Shown: positions 28,404-38,772 of the stretch, in pieces
Position numbering within the stretch: position 1 is the stretch's first letter
Layout of the letters: the number at the start of each line of letters is the position of its first letter
Assembly (NCBI GenBank): GCA_016714985.1
Contig: JADKBS010000035.1
Location: 1 to 64,000, forward strand
Length of the DNA: 64,000 nt
Direction of reading: 5' to 3'
Source: Saprospiraceae bacterium
GTDB lineage: Bacteria; Bacteroidota; Bacteroidia; Chitinophagales; Saprospiraceae
Program-made: the position numbers and the translations under genes
The notes under the pieces: generated by a model
Seen by the model: only the letters and a program-made list of their open reading frames with translations
The model's database searches: none
Told to the model about the DNA's origin: nothing

Positions 28404-29963
28404 CTACCGATTCAGATAGACTTGGACTGCACGGGCCACGTTCTGCCCATCCATTGCTGCAGAAATGATTCCCCCAGCGTATCCAGCACCTTCACCAGCG
28501 GGGAATAATCCTGCAATCTCTACGTGCATATAGGTTTCTTTGTTTCTTGGTATTCTAAGGGGGGAACTCGTCCTGCTTTCGGTGGCTATCACGTTTGCCT
28601 CTGAGGTGAAATAACCGCTCATTTTCCGGCCAAAGTCAATAACCCCTTTTTTTAGCTTTTCAAAAATAAACTTGGGCAGCAACTCATGGATTGGGAGCGG
28701 TAGTAGGCCTGGTATATAGGACGAGCCAGGCAAACTGGATGATGTTTTCCCGGCCACAAAATCAGTCAACCGCTGGCCTGGGGCTTTTTGGCTTCCATCT
28801 CCCGCCTTGAACATTGTTTGTTCAACTGATTTTTGGAACTCCATAGCAGCAAATACCCCAAACTTGTTGTAATTACCCAAGTCTTCTAATTCAACCTGCA
28901 CCACCGTCCCCGAATTGGCGAATGGGGAATCCCGCCTTGACATTGACATTCCGTTTACCACGATCTCACCGGGGGCAGTGGCTGCGGGAACGACCAATCC
29001 ACCCGGGCACATGCAAAATGAAAAGACCCCTCGATCCCCAACTTGGCAAGCAAGTTTGTAGCTGGAAGCCGGCAAATGCTCCTCCCTTTCAGCTTGCCCA
29101 TATTGTATCTGGTCAATCAAAGGCTGGGGATGCTCAATGCGGACCCCCAATGCAAAAGGCTTCGCTTCAACTTTGATGTTCTTTTTATGAAGCAGGGAAT
29201 AGATGTCCCTAGCAGAATGGCCTGTTGCCAAGATCACGGCTTTTCCACGAAATTCTTTTTCTTCATTTACCAAAACACCCGATATGGCACCGTTGGCTAA
29301 AATGAAGTCAGTCACCAAGGCATCAAAATGCACCTCACCGCCAAAGTGCAGGATGGTTTCCCGGATATTCATCACGATTTGAGGCAACCTGTTGGAGCCA
29401 ATATGGGGATGGGCATCCACCAATATCTCAGGTGAGGCACCGTGCTCCACCAATAGTTTCAATGCCTTGAAAATATCGCCCCGCTTGTGAGAGCGGGTGT
29501 AGAGTTTGCCATCAGAGTACGTGCCAGCCCCACCTTCGCCAAAGCAGTAGTTGGAATTGGGGTTGACTATCCCAAACTGTTGGATGGCACGAAGATCACG
29601 CCTTCTGCTCCTGACATCTTTTCCCCGGTCGAGCACAATGGGCTTGAGGCCAAGTTCAATCAATTCAAGTGCGGCAAAATATCCTGCAGGCCCGGCCCCG
29701 ACAACGATCACTTCATCGGCATCGGCTACTTGGGCAAGCTGCTTCAGAAGGGCAGGCTCTTCTGTTCGTTTTTCACCAACAAAAACTTCTATTTTCAGCT
29801 GGATAAGTGGTTGGTGCCCCCGTGCGTCAATAGACTTTCGCAAGACGACGACTTCCTCAATTTCAGCAGGAGCCAATTGGCAAGCCTCAGCAGCCCGCTT
29901 TTCGACCAAACTTGGGTCAGCAGCGTCTGCGGGTTTCATTTTTATTTCGATGGTTCGGCGCAT
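28404..29963 (-). CDS. FAD-dependent oxidoreductase (COG2509-like)
   Basis: 519 residues from ATG 29963 (MRRTIEIKM); the frame extends further upstream without support. The dinucleotide fold VIVVGAGPAGYFAALELIELG follows an N-terminal ~95-residue domain; then CFGEGGAGTYSDGKL, PHIGSNRLPQIV, VILATGHSARDIY, FCMCPGGLVVPA and the FAD-closing LFPAGEGAGYAGGIISAAMDG. These motifs are characteristic of an uncharacterised dehydrogenase family common in bacteria. Physiological substrate unknown. Confidence 0.85.
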   Translation of the reverse strand: MRRTIEIKMKPADAADPSLVEKRAAEACQLAPAEIEEVVVLRKSIDARGHQPLIQLKIEVFVGEKRTEEPALLKQLAQVADADEVIVVGAGPAGYFAALELIELGLKPIVLDRGKDVRSRRRDLRAIQQFGIVNPNSNYCFGEGGAGTYSDGKLYTRSHKRGDIFKALKLLVEHGASPEILVDAHPHIGSNRLPQIVMNIRETILHFGGEVHFDALVTDFILANGAISGVLVNEEKEFRGKAVILATGHSARDIYSLLHKKNIKVEAKPFALGVRIEHPQPLIDQIQYGQAEREEHLPASSYKLACQVGDRGVFSFCMCPGGLVVPAATAPGEIVVNGMSMSRRDSPFANSGTVVQVELEDLGNYNKFGVFAAMEFQKSVEQTMFKAGDGSQKAPGQRLTDFVAGKTSSSLPGSSYIPGLLPLPIHELLPKFIFEKLKKGVIDFGRKMSGYFTSEANVIATESRTSSPLRIPRNKETYMHVEIAGLFPAGEGAGYAGGIISAAMDGQNVARAVQVYLNR

Positions 29964-30085
29964 ATTGCGCCAAAGGTGCGGAGATATTGGGAAATAGAAA
30001 AATGTGGTGAGAAGAAGCCTATCAGGGTGACTGCGAATTGGCAATACCCGTTTATCAACATCAAATGCGATAATCTATAAGCAAA

Positions 30086-30541
30086 CTATTCCTTCCTTGG
30101 TTCCCTTACGAGAAGCCTTTGGTCTTGTATGATGAAGTCTTCAGGTACAAAGACCTTGGTCGTGATAACCTCCGTGCTTTCAGCGCCAGTCTTCGTCCTG
30201 AGCGAAATGCGTTTCTTGTCGTGGCTGGCCAATAAGATTGTTCCAGAAACTGTAGTGTCTGAATCTATGGCATAGCGTAGGTCTTTTTCCACGAAATGCT
30301 TCAATACGGAGGATGTACTGTTGTAGAGCAGCACGTTGGTTTCAATCAGGATATTGTTGCCAGCCCAAGGTTCTATGGTGTACTCGCCATAAAGGTCGAG
30401 GGAAACAGTAGCCCTGTCGCCCAAGTCAAAAGCTTGATGCAAAGTTTTTTCAAGTTGAGCAAATGCGGCAAACTGAGCAAAAATCAGCAATGAGCATATA
30501 ATCGTAAGCCTGTGAGTCATTGATTTCAAAAGAATTTTCAA
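30086..30541 (-). CDS. Secreted protein of unknown function (paralogue 1)
   Basis: About 150 residues with an N-terminal signal peptide (LTIICSLLIFAQFAAFAQ). The mature part, DLYGEYTIEPWAGNNILIETNVLLYN followed by a VLKHF..DLRYAI stretch, aligns by eye with the adjacent upstream gene's product, so the two are tandem paralogues. A DUF4097-like beta-rich fold is conceivable but not demonstrated. The frame could start at 30541 or at ATG 30520. Confidence 0.6.
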   Translation of the reverse strand: MKILLKSMTHRLTIICSLLIFAQFAAFAQLEKTLHQAFDLGDRATVSLDLYGEYTIEPWAGNNILIETNVLLYNSTSSVLKHFVEKDLRYAIDSDTTVSGTILLASHDKKRISLRTKTGAESTEVITTKVFVPEDFIIQDQRLLVREPRKE

Positions 30542-30614
30542 CGAAGTTTTTCAAAATTAAAAGGGTACAACGCCTCAAAGAACGCTATACCCTTTATATT
30601 GTTTTGTGCATCCA

Positions 30615-31055
30615 TCAAAATGAGGAAGTGGAAGCACCTTCAAGTTTTTCGAGCGGTTGGCGGCTTGAAACTTCCACGCCTTTTGGTGCCCAAACTGTAA
30701 AAGTCACATTTTCACCAAGTGATTGCCCACTAGCCAATTTTATTTGACGCTCAAGCCCAGGGGCAACGATGCTGAAAATACCGTCTTTATCCTTGGCGTC
30801 GAGGTTGTACCGGCCAGCAGTCACAAGGGATTTTAACATGGTCTCACTGCCATTTTGCAGGGTAATGGTCATCTGGATGCGCATTTGTGGTTCACTCCAG
30901 GTAGTCAATTCAACCTTCCCTTCCAAGTCAAGCAGCACAGCCGATTGGCCGTCGAGGTTGAATGACTTCACAAGGTTTTTTTCTGATTGTTGGGCCACTG
31001 CTGGCACAACTGTAAGTAAGAGCGTTAGCAAAAGGAAAGACAATCGATTTTTCAT
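30615..31055 (-). CDS. Secreted protein of unknown function (paralogue 2) with a strong ribosome-binding site
   Basis: 146 residues from ATG 31055, chosen because AAGGAGGT lies just upstream and a signal peptide begins at once (MKNRLSFLLLTLLLTVVPAVAQ). The mature region DLEGKVELTTWSEPQMRIQMTITLQNG parallels paralogue 1. It ends 74 bp before paralogue 1 begins. No catalytic motif seen; probably periplasmic or exported. Confidence 0.62.
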   Translation of the reverse strand: MKNRLSFLLLTLLLTVVPAVAQQSEKNLVKSFNLDGQSAVLLDLEGKVELTTWSEPQMRIQMTITLQNGSETMLKSLVTAGRYNLDAKDKDGIFSIVAPGLERQIKLASGQSLGENVTFTVWAPKGVEVSSRQPLEKLEGASTSSF

Positions 31056-31243
31056 AAGACCTCCTTTTTTTTGGTAAATGTAAGCGTGATTGAAATTAAT
31101 GTCAAGTGGCAACTTCAGATTTTTTTCAAAAAAACTGATTTTACCCCAAATTTTGTAGCTGTCTTAACATATAATGTTCTTTTTGTCAATTGAGTTCATT
31201 AAAGATGACGTATAAAGGGGAAAAAAAGTTGGGTACAAACAAA

Positions 31244-31276
31244 AAAAAGCCCCTGGCAAGTGATCACCAGGAGCTA
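31244..31276 (-). terminator. Rho-independent terminator after the outer-membrane protein gene
   Basis: On the minus strand, a stem formed by CTCCTGG...CCAGGGG, with loop TGATCACTTG, is followed directly by eight T residues. It lies about 30 bp downstream of the stop codon at 31303. Confidence 0.8.
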
Positions 31277-31302
31277 GATTGCTTTTTTCTTAAGCCTTTA
31301 AC

Positions 31303-31897
31303 TTAAATTCTAACTGTTATGCCCAAGTTGGCAACTGAAATCCCATAACCTATTTCTGCGAACAAGCTTACTCTTTTTGCTACCTTCAAGGAAGAACCGA
31401 AGAAGGCAGTATAAGTAAGTTTGCCCTTTTTTGCATTTGGATTGAATGGGGTTGGCGAGCCTTCTGGCCTTACAACCAACGCTTTGGTATTCTTGTCGAT
31501 TTCTTTCACGTCAGCATGGAAGTAGCTAAACATACCGCCGCCGTAAAAACTAAATTTATCGTTTAACTCTTTCTTCACACTAAAACGTAATCCCAAAACC
31601 TTGGTCTTGTTACTAATGCTCGAATTTTCATTTTCAGAAAAAATGTCGGGGCTTGACTTGGTGGTTGAATAGCCCATGAAAGCAGCAATACCGAAGTTCT
31701 TGGTAATGTCGTAGCCCAACATAAGATTCAAGGGTGGAACCCCCTTTCCCTCATCTGACTTGTAGTAGGTTGGAAACAAACCGATTCCTGTGCTTACAGT
31801 AACTCTTGATGGTGTGGATTTGGAGGATTGCGCAAATACGCTAAAAGTGTTTGTGAGTGCCCCACAGAGAAGGAGGGCCAGCCAAAGCCTTTTTCAT
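31303..31897 (-). CDS. Small outer-membrane beta-barrel (porin-like) protein, frameshift in the signal peptide
   Basis: The main frame starts at 31779, but the preceding bases in the next frame encode a signal peptide (RLWLALLLCGALTNTFSVFAQ) after ATG 31897. A one-base loss near 31890 separates the two. The mature protein shows alternating beta-strand patterns (KTKVLGLRFSVKKEL, FSFYGGGMFSYFHADV, GYGISVANLGITVRI) and ends in an aromatic/hydrophobic strand, like OmpA-barrel-type proteins of Bacteroidota. About 197 residues. Function unknown. Confidence 0.65.
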
Positions 31898-32301
31898 AGT
31901 TGTGTTTATGTTGATTTTAAAAATATCGCTGGTGGGTAAACTGCAGATAGCAAGGTTCGTGCCATTTTATTGGCTCCATCAAGGTATGATTGTGAAATTT
32001 TTATCCGTTTCCATCGCTTTTTTCATCTTGTTTTTCTTATTAAATTCTACTTAAAGGCAGTTTTAGGAATATAATTTTGTAAAGGCCCAATATTTTGTAA
32101 AAAAGCTAATCAATTGTATAAATTAGCCTTCTAAGTATATTCCCTGACTTTTTTTACGATTGAAAATAGGCCACTTTGTTTTTGTAGCAGCTCAGGTTAA
32201 GGAGAGATATCGCGTTTAGGGGGACAATAAAGTAAAAGCTTAGGCTTTGCCCTTGCAATTGCCCTACCAAAACTTCTAAACCTAAAAAATCACGTTTTTT
32301 A
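31898..32301. other. 404-bp spacer without a recognised gene
   Basis: AT-rich spacer between the barrel gene start and the 3' end of the giant secreted gene. A weak inverted pair GCTAAT/ATTAGC lies near 32105-32130 and a TATAATTTTG string near 32070. I see no supported gene, terminator or repeat. Confidence 0.4.
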
Positions 32302-35300
32302 CTACCGCAAAAGTGTCATATCTCCTTTCCTGTAGAATATTGTTCCATTAGCTATTTGTACACTGATGCTGTAGATATAAACATCGGAAGGTGATTCTTT
32401 TCCGTCTTGCCTTCCATCCCACCCTTCATTGGCGCCTATCGACTCAAAAACTTTTTGCCCCCAACGGTTCCAGATTCGGATGGATGCGACCTTGATGTTA
32501 TCACCTTTGATAACTACTTGAAAAAAATCGTTATTGTCATCGCCATTTGGAGAAAAAGCATTTGGTATTTCAAATACTGGCTCAAGCACTTCAAGAACCA
32601 AGGTGTCAACGGCTGTGCATCCATTTTCATCTGTTACCACCGCAAAATATGTGGCTGATGGTAGGCTGATAGGACTTACTACAGCTGTATCAGCCGTGCT
32701 GCCATTCGACCAAACTATCGAGGAGGCATTCGTGGAATCTGCCTCCAACACTATTTTAGTTCCTTGATAGACGGTGTCAGCCATGCTTGTTATTTCAACC
32801 ATCGGCCCGCCCGTTACTTCCACATTTACAGTTTCGGAAATTGTGCCGCCGCATGTATCGGTGAAAACCACTGTGAAAGAATTACTGCCTAATTCCAATT
32901 CCATAACCGGGTTTTGGATCTGACTGCCATCTGACCATGAATAACTGCCGCCTGATTCCGTGTCTTGGGCAACGAGTTGGATGCTTTGGATGCCGCACGG
33001 CAGCACGGTGTCTTGGCTAGTTGTTAGGGTAGGGGAATTGTGAACGGTCACTGTTACAGCATCAATCCTTGTGCATTCACCATTGGAGGCCATGCGGAAA
33101 TAGGTAGTCGTTGCTGTTGGCTGTGCCACTACGCTAGGGATGTTGTCCAATGTTAGCAGCCCCTCACCCGTCCAACTGAACTGAATCCCAGTAAATTCGT
33201 TTGGCTCGTACTGGGTGGATGTCAATTGTACAATTTCGCCTTCGCAGATCAGGGTATCCCCTGTTGTCAGGCCAAGGTTCCACGGCAGCGAGTCAACTGC
33301 AATGATTATAGTGTCAAACTGAAGACATCCGCCATTGGTGACCCCAGCGATGTAAGTAGTACCAACCGAAGGAGTGGCAACCACATTTGAGCCCGTATTG
33401 GTATCCAAGCTTCCATCATTGGGCGACCAAATGATGGCTGTACCTACAGGCTCGGCGAGGGCGGTCAGTGGCACGCTGGCTCCTGTACATATTTGCAAAG
33501 GACCGGCATCCTGAATTTCAATAGCAATAGGTATTACCTCAATTGAGATGCTTTCTTGCCTTTGGCAACCCATGCGGTTAGCGGTAAGGATGTAATTGGT
33601 CGGTTGGGTAGGGGATGCTATGGCATCCAAGGCATTGGGGCTTGAGAGTCCAATACTGGGCGACCATTGGTAGGTTACCCCTGACTCAGGAAAAGAATTG
33701 CTGAGCACAATTGACTGTCCTTGGCAAATCGTGGTATCACTCCCAAGGTCAAAAAATGGTGGAACTGAAACGGTTACCAATACGCTATCCAACGAGGGTA
33801 AAGGACATTGGCTGTTGGTGGCTTGGAGGTAATAGGCCGTCGTTTCAATTGGTGCAACAGAAGGGTTCGATTGATCTGAAACAAAGCCTGGTGGTGACGA
33901 GCTCCATGAGTAGGTCACTCCCGGTGTTGGTGCCCCGCCCAACGAAACGGTGGTGCCAGCACAAATCCCCTGGTCAGGTGCAATTTGGTAAGAAGGTGCA
34001 ACAAATGACAGGACAGTCAACAACATAGTATCGCTGAACGAGCAATTTGGCCCAAAAGCAGTGACGGACAAGGCAAAGCTGCCTGGTTGGATACCTGAAA
34101 TGGTGGGGGAAGCGCAGTCGGAGCAGTCTAGGAACCCGGAGGGGCTACCCATTGATAAATGATGTTTGAAAAATCGGAGCCAGCGGTGATTTTAATGTCT
34201 TCGTTCAAACAAATGGTGATGTCTGGCCCGGCGTTCACATTCAGCACATCTATTTTTACATCCAAGGTATCGGTTAGGCAAAGCGTGCTCATGGCCACGC
34301 TATAATTGGTGGATTGCGTTGGCGTGGAAATTGGATTTGGACAATATTGGCAACTCAGGCCATCCACGGGGAACCACTGGAAGACTTCACCTCCTGTTGC
34401 CAACAATTGTATAGAATCTCCTGGACAAATGACGGTGTCTTTTGTGACCGAGAAATTAATACTTGTAGGATCCAAGGCCCCATTGGATGTTCCACTTAAA
34501 TCTATCGATATTGCACCACTTTCAATGTCATTGCCATAGTCGTTTATCATGACCAAATAGAATTCACCAACCTCTACGGGTATTGGCCTCAAAAAACCAT
34601 CACCGCCAAGTGGGGGAAATCCTGCCTGTTCACAGGTGTCCGTTACAGCTAATCCGCTGATTGGGTTGACGTGGGCAAGACCCGTGGGTTGAAATCCTTG
34701 TGCAAAGCTGCTCCTGGTGGGTTGGGTTGTTCGAGCAAACTCGCAAATGTTTTCATAATTATCAATTGGCCCCCAAACCTGAAAATCAATATCTGAGGCT
34801 TCTTCAGGGTTGGCAGCTTCAACCACGAAGGCAAACTCGCCAGCGACTTGAGCTTGAAAATAGAAAAAAGTGAAATTAGGCGTATTGAAGCCACCCCAGC
34901 AGCCTTCATTGATATTGTCCACCAAAAAATCAGGGTCACCTTGGCCCGGGGCTATATTGACGATAGAGGGGAGGTTGTCGCAACCGTTCAATGACTGAGC
35001 AACATCGCAAAAAGCAGCAGATGGCATGATGACAGGACAGGTCACCTCTTTTATTTCAATATTGAAAGGGGTGCAGAAAAATGGATTTTCCACCACTATA
35101 TAATAGGTTCCAGCACCAGGCAGGAATGCCGCCTCAATAATAGGGTCAGGCCCTTCATCTTGTCCGCCAGCAACGGCAATACAGGTGTTGGCGACTGAAG
35201 GGCAACCATCAAAAATCCCCACTGCCGTTGATCCGTTGCTGCCGGAGATGCCAACAGAAACGCACTCATCACCTGTCGAGGTGTAGGTGAAAATAACATC

Positions 35301-36329
35301 CTCACCCTGCATCCAATCATCGTCATCGCATGGGCCGACATTGACGGCATTTTGTGCATTGCAGGTGGTCAGGCCATTGGCTAAAAACGGAAGAGCGGGC
35401 ACTTGCGTTGGATTGGCACAAGTACTTGGTGGTGCAATCACGCAGGAGGTCGGTAGGCATTGCCAAGTCAATTCAAACCCTTCATCGAAAACGCTGTCGT
35501 CTGACTTGAATTGGAAGGTAACGCACTGCGAAGGAACCTGCACCTGCACTTGGGTGCTAAATCCATCGAAATTGGCAATCAAGGGTGCATTGATGTCGTC
35601 ACCGGCGTATATCTTCAAAAAATCATAACCTTCTTCCGTAGAAACCAGTACCAAATTAACTGCTATGCAGGCTGTGAATTGCTGCGGGCACACCGTAAAG
35701 GTATAGTCCTCGTTGGCGGAATAATCGGCTCCAGGCCCTCCAGCATCATACAGGGTGCCAAAGCAAGAAGCGGTTGAACTTGCTTCGCCCATATTGAACA
35801 CGGGTTCCAACGGCTTTATGCAAAGCACGAAATCGCCCCAGTTGGGGCTACCAGATGCCGACCAATCGCTGATGCGCAGGAAAAGCGGCAGTCCCGGCGT
35901 GGTATTGGTTAGGTCAAGACTCAGGGAGGTCTCACCAAGGGAAGCAGTTGCACAATATAGCTCTGCCAATTCATCGGTCAGGCATTCCCCCCGATAGACA
36001 GCTATTTGTGGCTGAACAATGCTGCCATTTGCCCCATTAACCCCATTCAATTCAATGGTGTAGTCCAACACGCTCCCGTCTGGTGGCACGAGGAACTGAA
36101 ACCAAACATCCCGATTAACGACCCCGCCCGTGTAGCAACTTGGCAGGTTGTCCGCAGGGTTGGTAAAGACCATGGACTGTGTAGCTCCAACGTTCGTGAA
36201 GGTATCGGGATGCGGGCAAATGGGCGCAATGCCTAAATTTATGATTCCATTGCAGTCATCATTGGAAGGCTGGGCGAAAACCGAAGCTAACGAAAAGAGG
36301 AATAGCAAGTTGAATAACAGTCCTTTCAT
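32302..36329 (-). CDS. Giant T9SS-secreted adhesin-like protein with CUB-like and PKD/Ig-like repeats and CHU_C domain (one frameshift)
   Basis: About 1,340 residues after joining two frames at an indel near 34140 (..YQWVAPPG / FLDCSDC..). ATG 36329 is chosen because a signal peptide follows (MKGLLFNLLFLFSLASVFAQ) and the longer reading frame would run into a repeat element. The first ~650 residues hold Cys-rich modules with a CUB-like segment (CVTFQFKSDDSVFDEGFELTWQC). The remainder has at least eight PKD/Ig-like modules of the CxGxxVxL...YxWSP type. The C-terminus IPNAFSPNGDDNNDFF..WDGRQDG is the gliding-motility-associated type B sorting domain, so it should be exported and anchored by T9SS. 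Confidence 0.85.
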
Positions 36330-36340
36330 ATTTTTCTGGT

Positions 36341-36464
36341 GTAACTTCTTAGAGGATGTGGGAGTAGAGAGAAAAAATTTCATTTTTTCTCTCTACCCAT
36401 TATTAGGGTTTTTGGGAAAATTGAAAATTTTTCCCCAAAAAAACACCCCCTGCTAAGTATTTAC
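36341..36464 (+). repeat. Double-hairpin intergenic element, copy 1
   Basis: Bounded by GTAACTTCTTA and TAAGTATTTAC (imperfect terminal inverted repeats). Hairpin 1 has purine arm GGGAGTAGAGAGAAAAAA and the matching pyrimidine arm around a TTTCA loop. Hairpin 2 joins GGGTTTTTGGGAAAA to the CCCCAAAAAAACACCCCC side around TTGAAA. It lies just upstream of the giant secreted gene. Confidence 0.85.
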
Positions 36465-36615
36465 TTTCTGGTTAAAATGACTGGATGCACAACCATCTTG
36501 TGTAGTTCTTATGGCGAAAGACCCAAAATTAAACAAGATATGAAACAAGGGCGGTTTTTTCGTCGAGTTTGCCAATTGGCGCAGTTTGTCAATCTTTGAG
36601 GCTAATTCATATAAC

Positions 36616-36763
36616 AATGGTTCGTGAAGGTTTCACGTTTCACAGAGGTTCGTGCTCAATTGGAATTGACCATGATTTTTAGGTTGGGCGCTATCGCAAA
36701 TCAACATAAGCAAAATTGATTTCTGTAGGCACATCCCTGAAACCTGAAACCTCACGAACCATT
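36616..36763. repeat. Facing repeats upstream of the YdcF-family gene
   Basis: AATGGTTCGTGAAGGTTTCA at 36616-36635 returns inverted at 36745-36763 with a single base missing. The arms enclose ~109 bp and end 15 bp before the ATG, so in RNA they would place a long hairpin directly at the start of the message. Confidence 0.75.
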
Positions 36764-36778
36764 GAATAACAGTTGCCC

Positions 36779-37549
36779 ATGTTTTTTATTCTCTCAAAAA
36801 TTCTTTTCATTTTCATTCAACCAATCAATTGGGTGATTGGCCTTATGCTGTTTGCGCTTCTTACGAAAAAACCACAACGCAAAAAACGAGCTTTAATTTG
36901 GGCGACCATTCTTTTCTTGTTCTTTACGAATAGGCTGATTTTCAACCAATTCGCCAAGGCTTGGGAACGCAAGACCATCACTGCCGACCAAATCCAACAG
37001 CCCTACGACATTGGCATATTGCTCGGAGGCTATTCCAACAGCCAAATCCGCCCCAACCATGACCGGTTCAATTTCAGCAACCGTGGAAACCGTTTCATGA
37101 ATGCTTATCAGCTTTATAAAACAGGCAAGGTCAAGAAATTGCTGCTAACAGGTGGCTCTGGCGACATCCTGCAAAAGAACCCAAGTGAGGGTGAAGAAAT
37201 GCGCAAGTTCCTGCTCGATATTGGTGTTCCCGAATCAGATATTATTGTCGAAGGCGGGTCAAGGAATACTTGGGAAAACGCCGTATTTTCAAAACAAATG
37301 CTGGATGAAAAACACCCAAATGAGCGATACCTGTTGATTACCTCAGCTTGGCACATGCGTCGCTCCATTGGTTGCTTTGAAAAAGCTGGGGTGGCGTTTA
37401 CGCCATTTAGTGTTGATTTTCTCTCTGAACGTGACCGTTGGGCCCCTGAAAACTGTTTAGTTCCCGATAGGATTGGGTTCTATCTTTGGGAGATGATGAT
37501 TAAAGAATGGGTTGGGTGCATCATGTACAGGCTGAAAGGATATAATTGA
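36779..37549 (+). CDS. YdcF/SanA-family protein (DUF218)
   Basis: 256 residues from ATG 36779 (a TTG two codons earlier is possible). Two N-terminal membrane segments (ILFIFIQPINWVIGLMLFALL and LIWATILFLFFTNRLIF), then the DUF218 domain: IGILLGGYSN, LLLTGGSGD, EGEEMRKFLLDIGVPESDIIVEGGSRNTWENA and LLITSAWHMRRSIGCFEKAG. Relatives (ElyC, SanA) act in envelope integrity and polyprenyl-linked glycan metabolism. It stands alone on the plus strand. Confidence 0.85.
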   Translation: MFFILSKILFIFIQPINWVIGLMLFALLTKKPQRKKRALIWATILFLFFTNRLIFNQFAKAWERKTITADQIQQPYDIGILLGGYSNSQIRPNHDRFNFSNRGNRFMNAYQLYKTGKVKKLLLTGGSGDILQKNPSEGEEMRKFLLDIGVPESDIIVEGGSRNTWENAVFSKQMLDEKHPNERYLLITSAWHMRRSIGCFEKAGVAFTPFSVDFLSERDRWAPENCLVPDRIGFYLWEMMIKEWVGCIMYRLKGYN

Positions 37550-37556
37550 AACGGCG

Positions 37557-37967
37557 CTATTTGCTCCTATTCTCTACGATTTTCAAGAATAGGAACGAAG
37601 CCATCTTCCTCGCTATCATTTTTGCCCGGTCGGCTGTTTCACCTTCAAAATGCTCGTCAATGGTTTCCAGCCAAAGGTTGATCCAGTGACCGAAATGGTT
37701 CATGGTCAGCGAATTATCTGATTTCTCGTCCAACTCGTTATGCGCAATTTTGGGATCGCCGTGGTATTGGGTCTTTACAAAAAAGAACAGGTTGCCTTCC
37801 CAAAAATCAGTCAGTTTTTCAAGGTGTGGTTCCCATTCGTGGATTGCTTCATTGAAAATTGGGCCGAGCATTTCATCTTGCCGGATTTTGGCATAGAACG
37901 ACCTGACAAGGTGGGAAACATCTTCCCTTGTTTCAATTTCCTTCCTGCTAGCCAATATGTTTTCCAT
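37557..37967 (-). CDS. Group III truncated haemoglobin
   Basis: 136 residues, intact. The 2/2 globin features of group III are present: VRSFYAKIRQDEMLGPIFNEAI, the FWEGNLFF segment, and the likely proximal His in MNHFGHWINLWLETIDEHFEG. Role by family: O2/NO binding, unproven here. Its ATG lies 3 bp after the corrected stop of maf, suggesting a two-gene operon; it ends tail-to-tail with the YdcF-like gene. Confidence 0.85.
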   Translation of the reverse strand: MENILASRKEIETREDVSHLVRSFYAKIRQDEMLGPIFNEAIHEWEPHLEKLTDFWEGNLFFFVKTQYHGDPKIAHNELDEKSDNSLTMNHFGHWINLWLETIDEHFEGETADRAKMIARKMASFLFLKIVENRSK

Positions 37968-37970
37968 GCT

Positions 37971-38545
37971 TTAAAAATTTTCAAGCTCCCTAAAACCGAC
38001 TCCATGGGAAGCCCCATGATGTTCGTGTAAGTACCTTCTATCTTCAGGATCTTGCACAACCCAATCCATTCCTGTATAGCGTAGGCTCCAGCCTTGTCGT
38101 AGGGTTTGCAGTGCTCAATGTAATAATGTATTTCATCTTGGGAAAGGGGCTGGAAATGCACCAATGAGACATCGGCGAACACCCTTTTCTTGTTTTTTGA
38201 GAGCAGGCAAACGCCTGTTATGACTTTATGGGTCCGGCCCGAAAGCTCAGTGAGTATTTGCACAGCATCTTGATAGTCAACTGGTTTTCCATAGATTTTT
38301 TCATCCAAAATAACCACTGAATCAGCGGAAAGCAGCACCTCGTCCTCTGCTTGCAGGAAATCGGCACAGGCCATCGCCTTTCTCTCCGCCAGATAAGGGG
38401 CAACTTCATCCGCAGGCATGTCGGCTGGGAAGTCTTCGTCCACTTCTTTTGCTTTTACCTCAAAATTGAAGCCTGCTTGGCCCAACAATTGGCTGCGCCT
38501 CGGCGATTTAGAGGCCAGAATGATTTTTTTGGCAAATATTTTCAT
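37971..38545 (-). CDS. maf: Maf-family nucleotide pyrophosphatase (frameshift at the C-terminus)
   Basis: House-cleaning dTTP/UTP-type pyrophosphatase. Typical opening KKIILASKSPRRSQLLGQAG, EVDEDFP, YLAERKA, SADSVVILDEKIYGKP, GRTHKVITGVCL, YDKAGAYAIQEW and GLPMESV. After that the expected short end RELENF-stop is out of frame by one base (near 37993); the open frame instead runs 160 bp into the haemoglobin gene. The corrected stop is at 37971, giving about 191 residues. Confidence 0.85.
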
Positions 38546-38623
38546 CTGGCAAAATTAGGCTTTGGAATACGAAAGGCCAATACGAATCGCCAATTCCAGC
38601 CTACATTCGCCCAAGTTTTTTTA

Positions 38624-38753
38624 CAACTACTTAGGAGGGTGTGGGAGGGAAAAGAAAAAATTTCATTTTTTCTTTTCCCTCCCACATTTCGGGGTGTTTT
38701 TTGGGGAAAAATTGAAATTTTTCCCCAAAAAACACCCCCTATTAAGTAGTTAC
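38624..38753 (+). repeat. Double-hairpin intergenic element, copy 2
   Basis: The best-preserved copy. Ends CAACTACTTA / TAAGTAGTTAC. Hairpin 1 is a perfect stem GTGGGAGGGAAAAGAAAAAA with its complement around TTTCA. Hairpin 2 is GTGTTTTTTGGGGAAAAA with its complement around TTGAAA. It lies between the divergent starts of maf and hutI, where both promoters must be, and the 3' end reaches within 20 bp of the hutI ATG. Confidence 0.9.
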
Positions 38754-38772
38754 GTTTTTTTAAGCATCCAAC

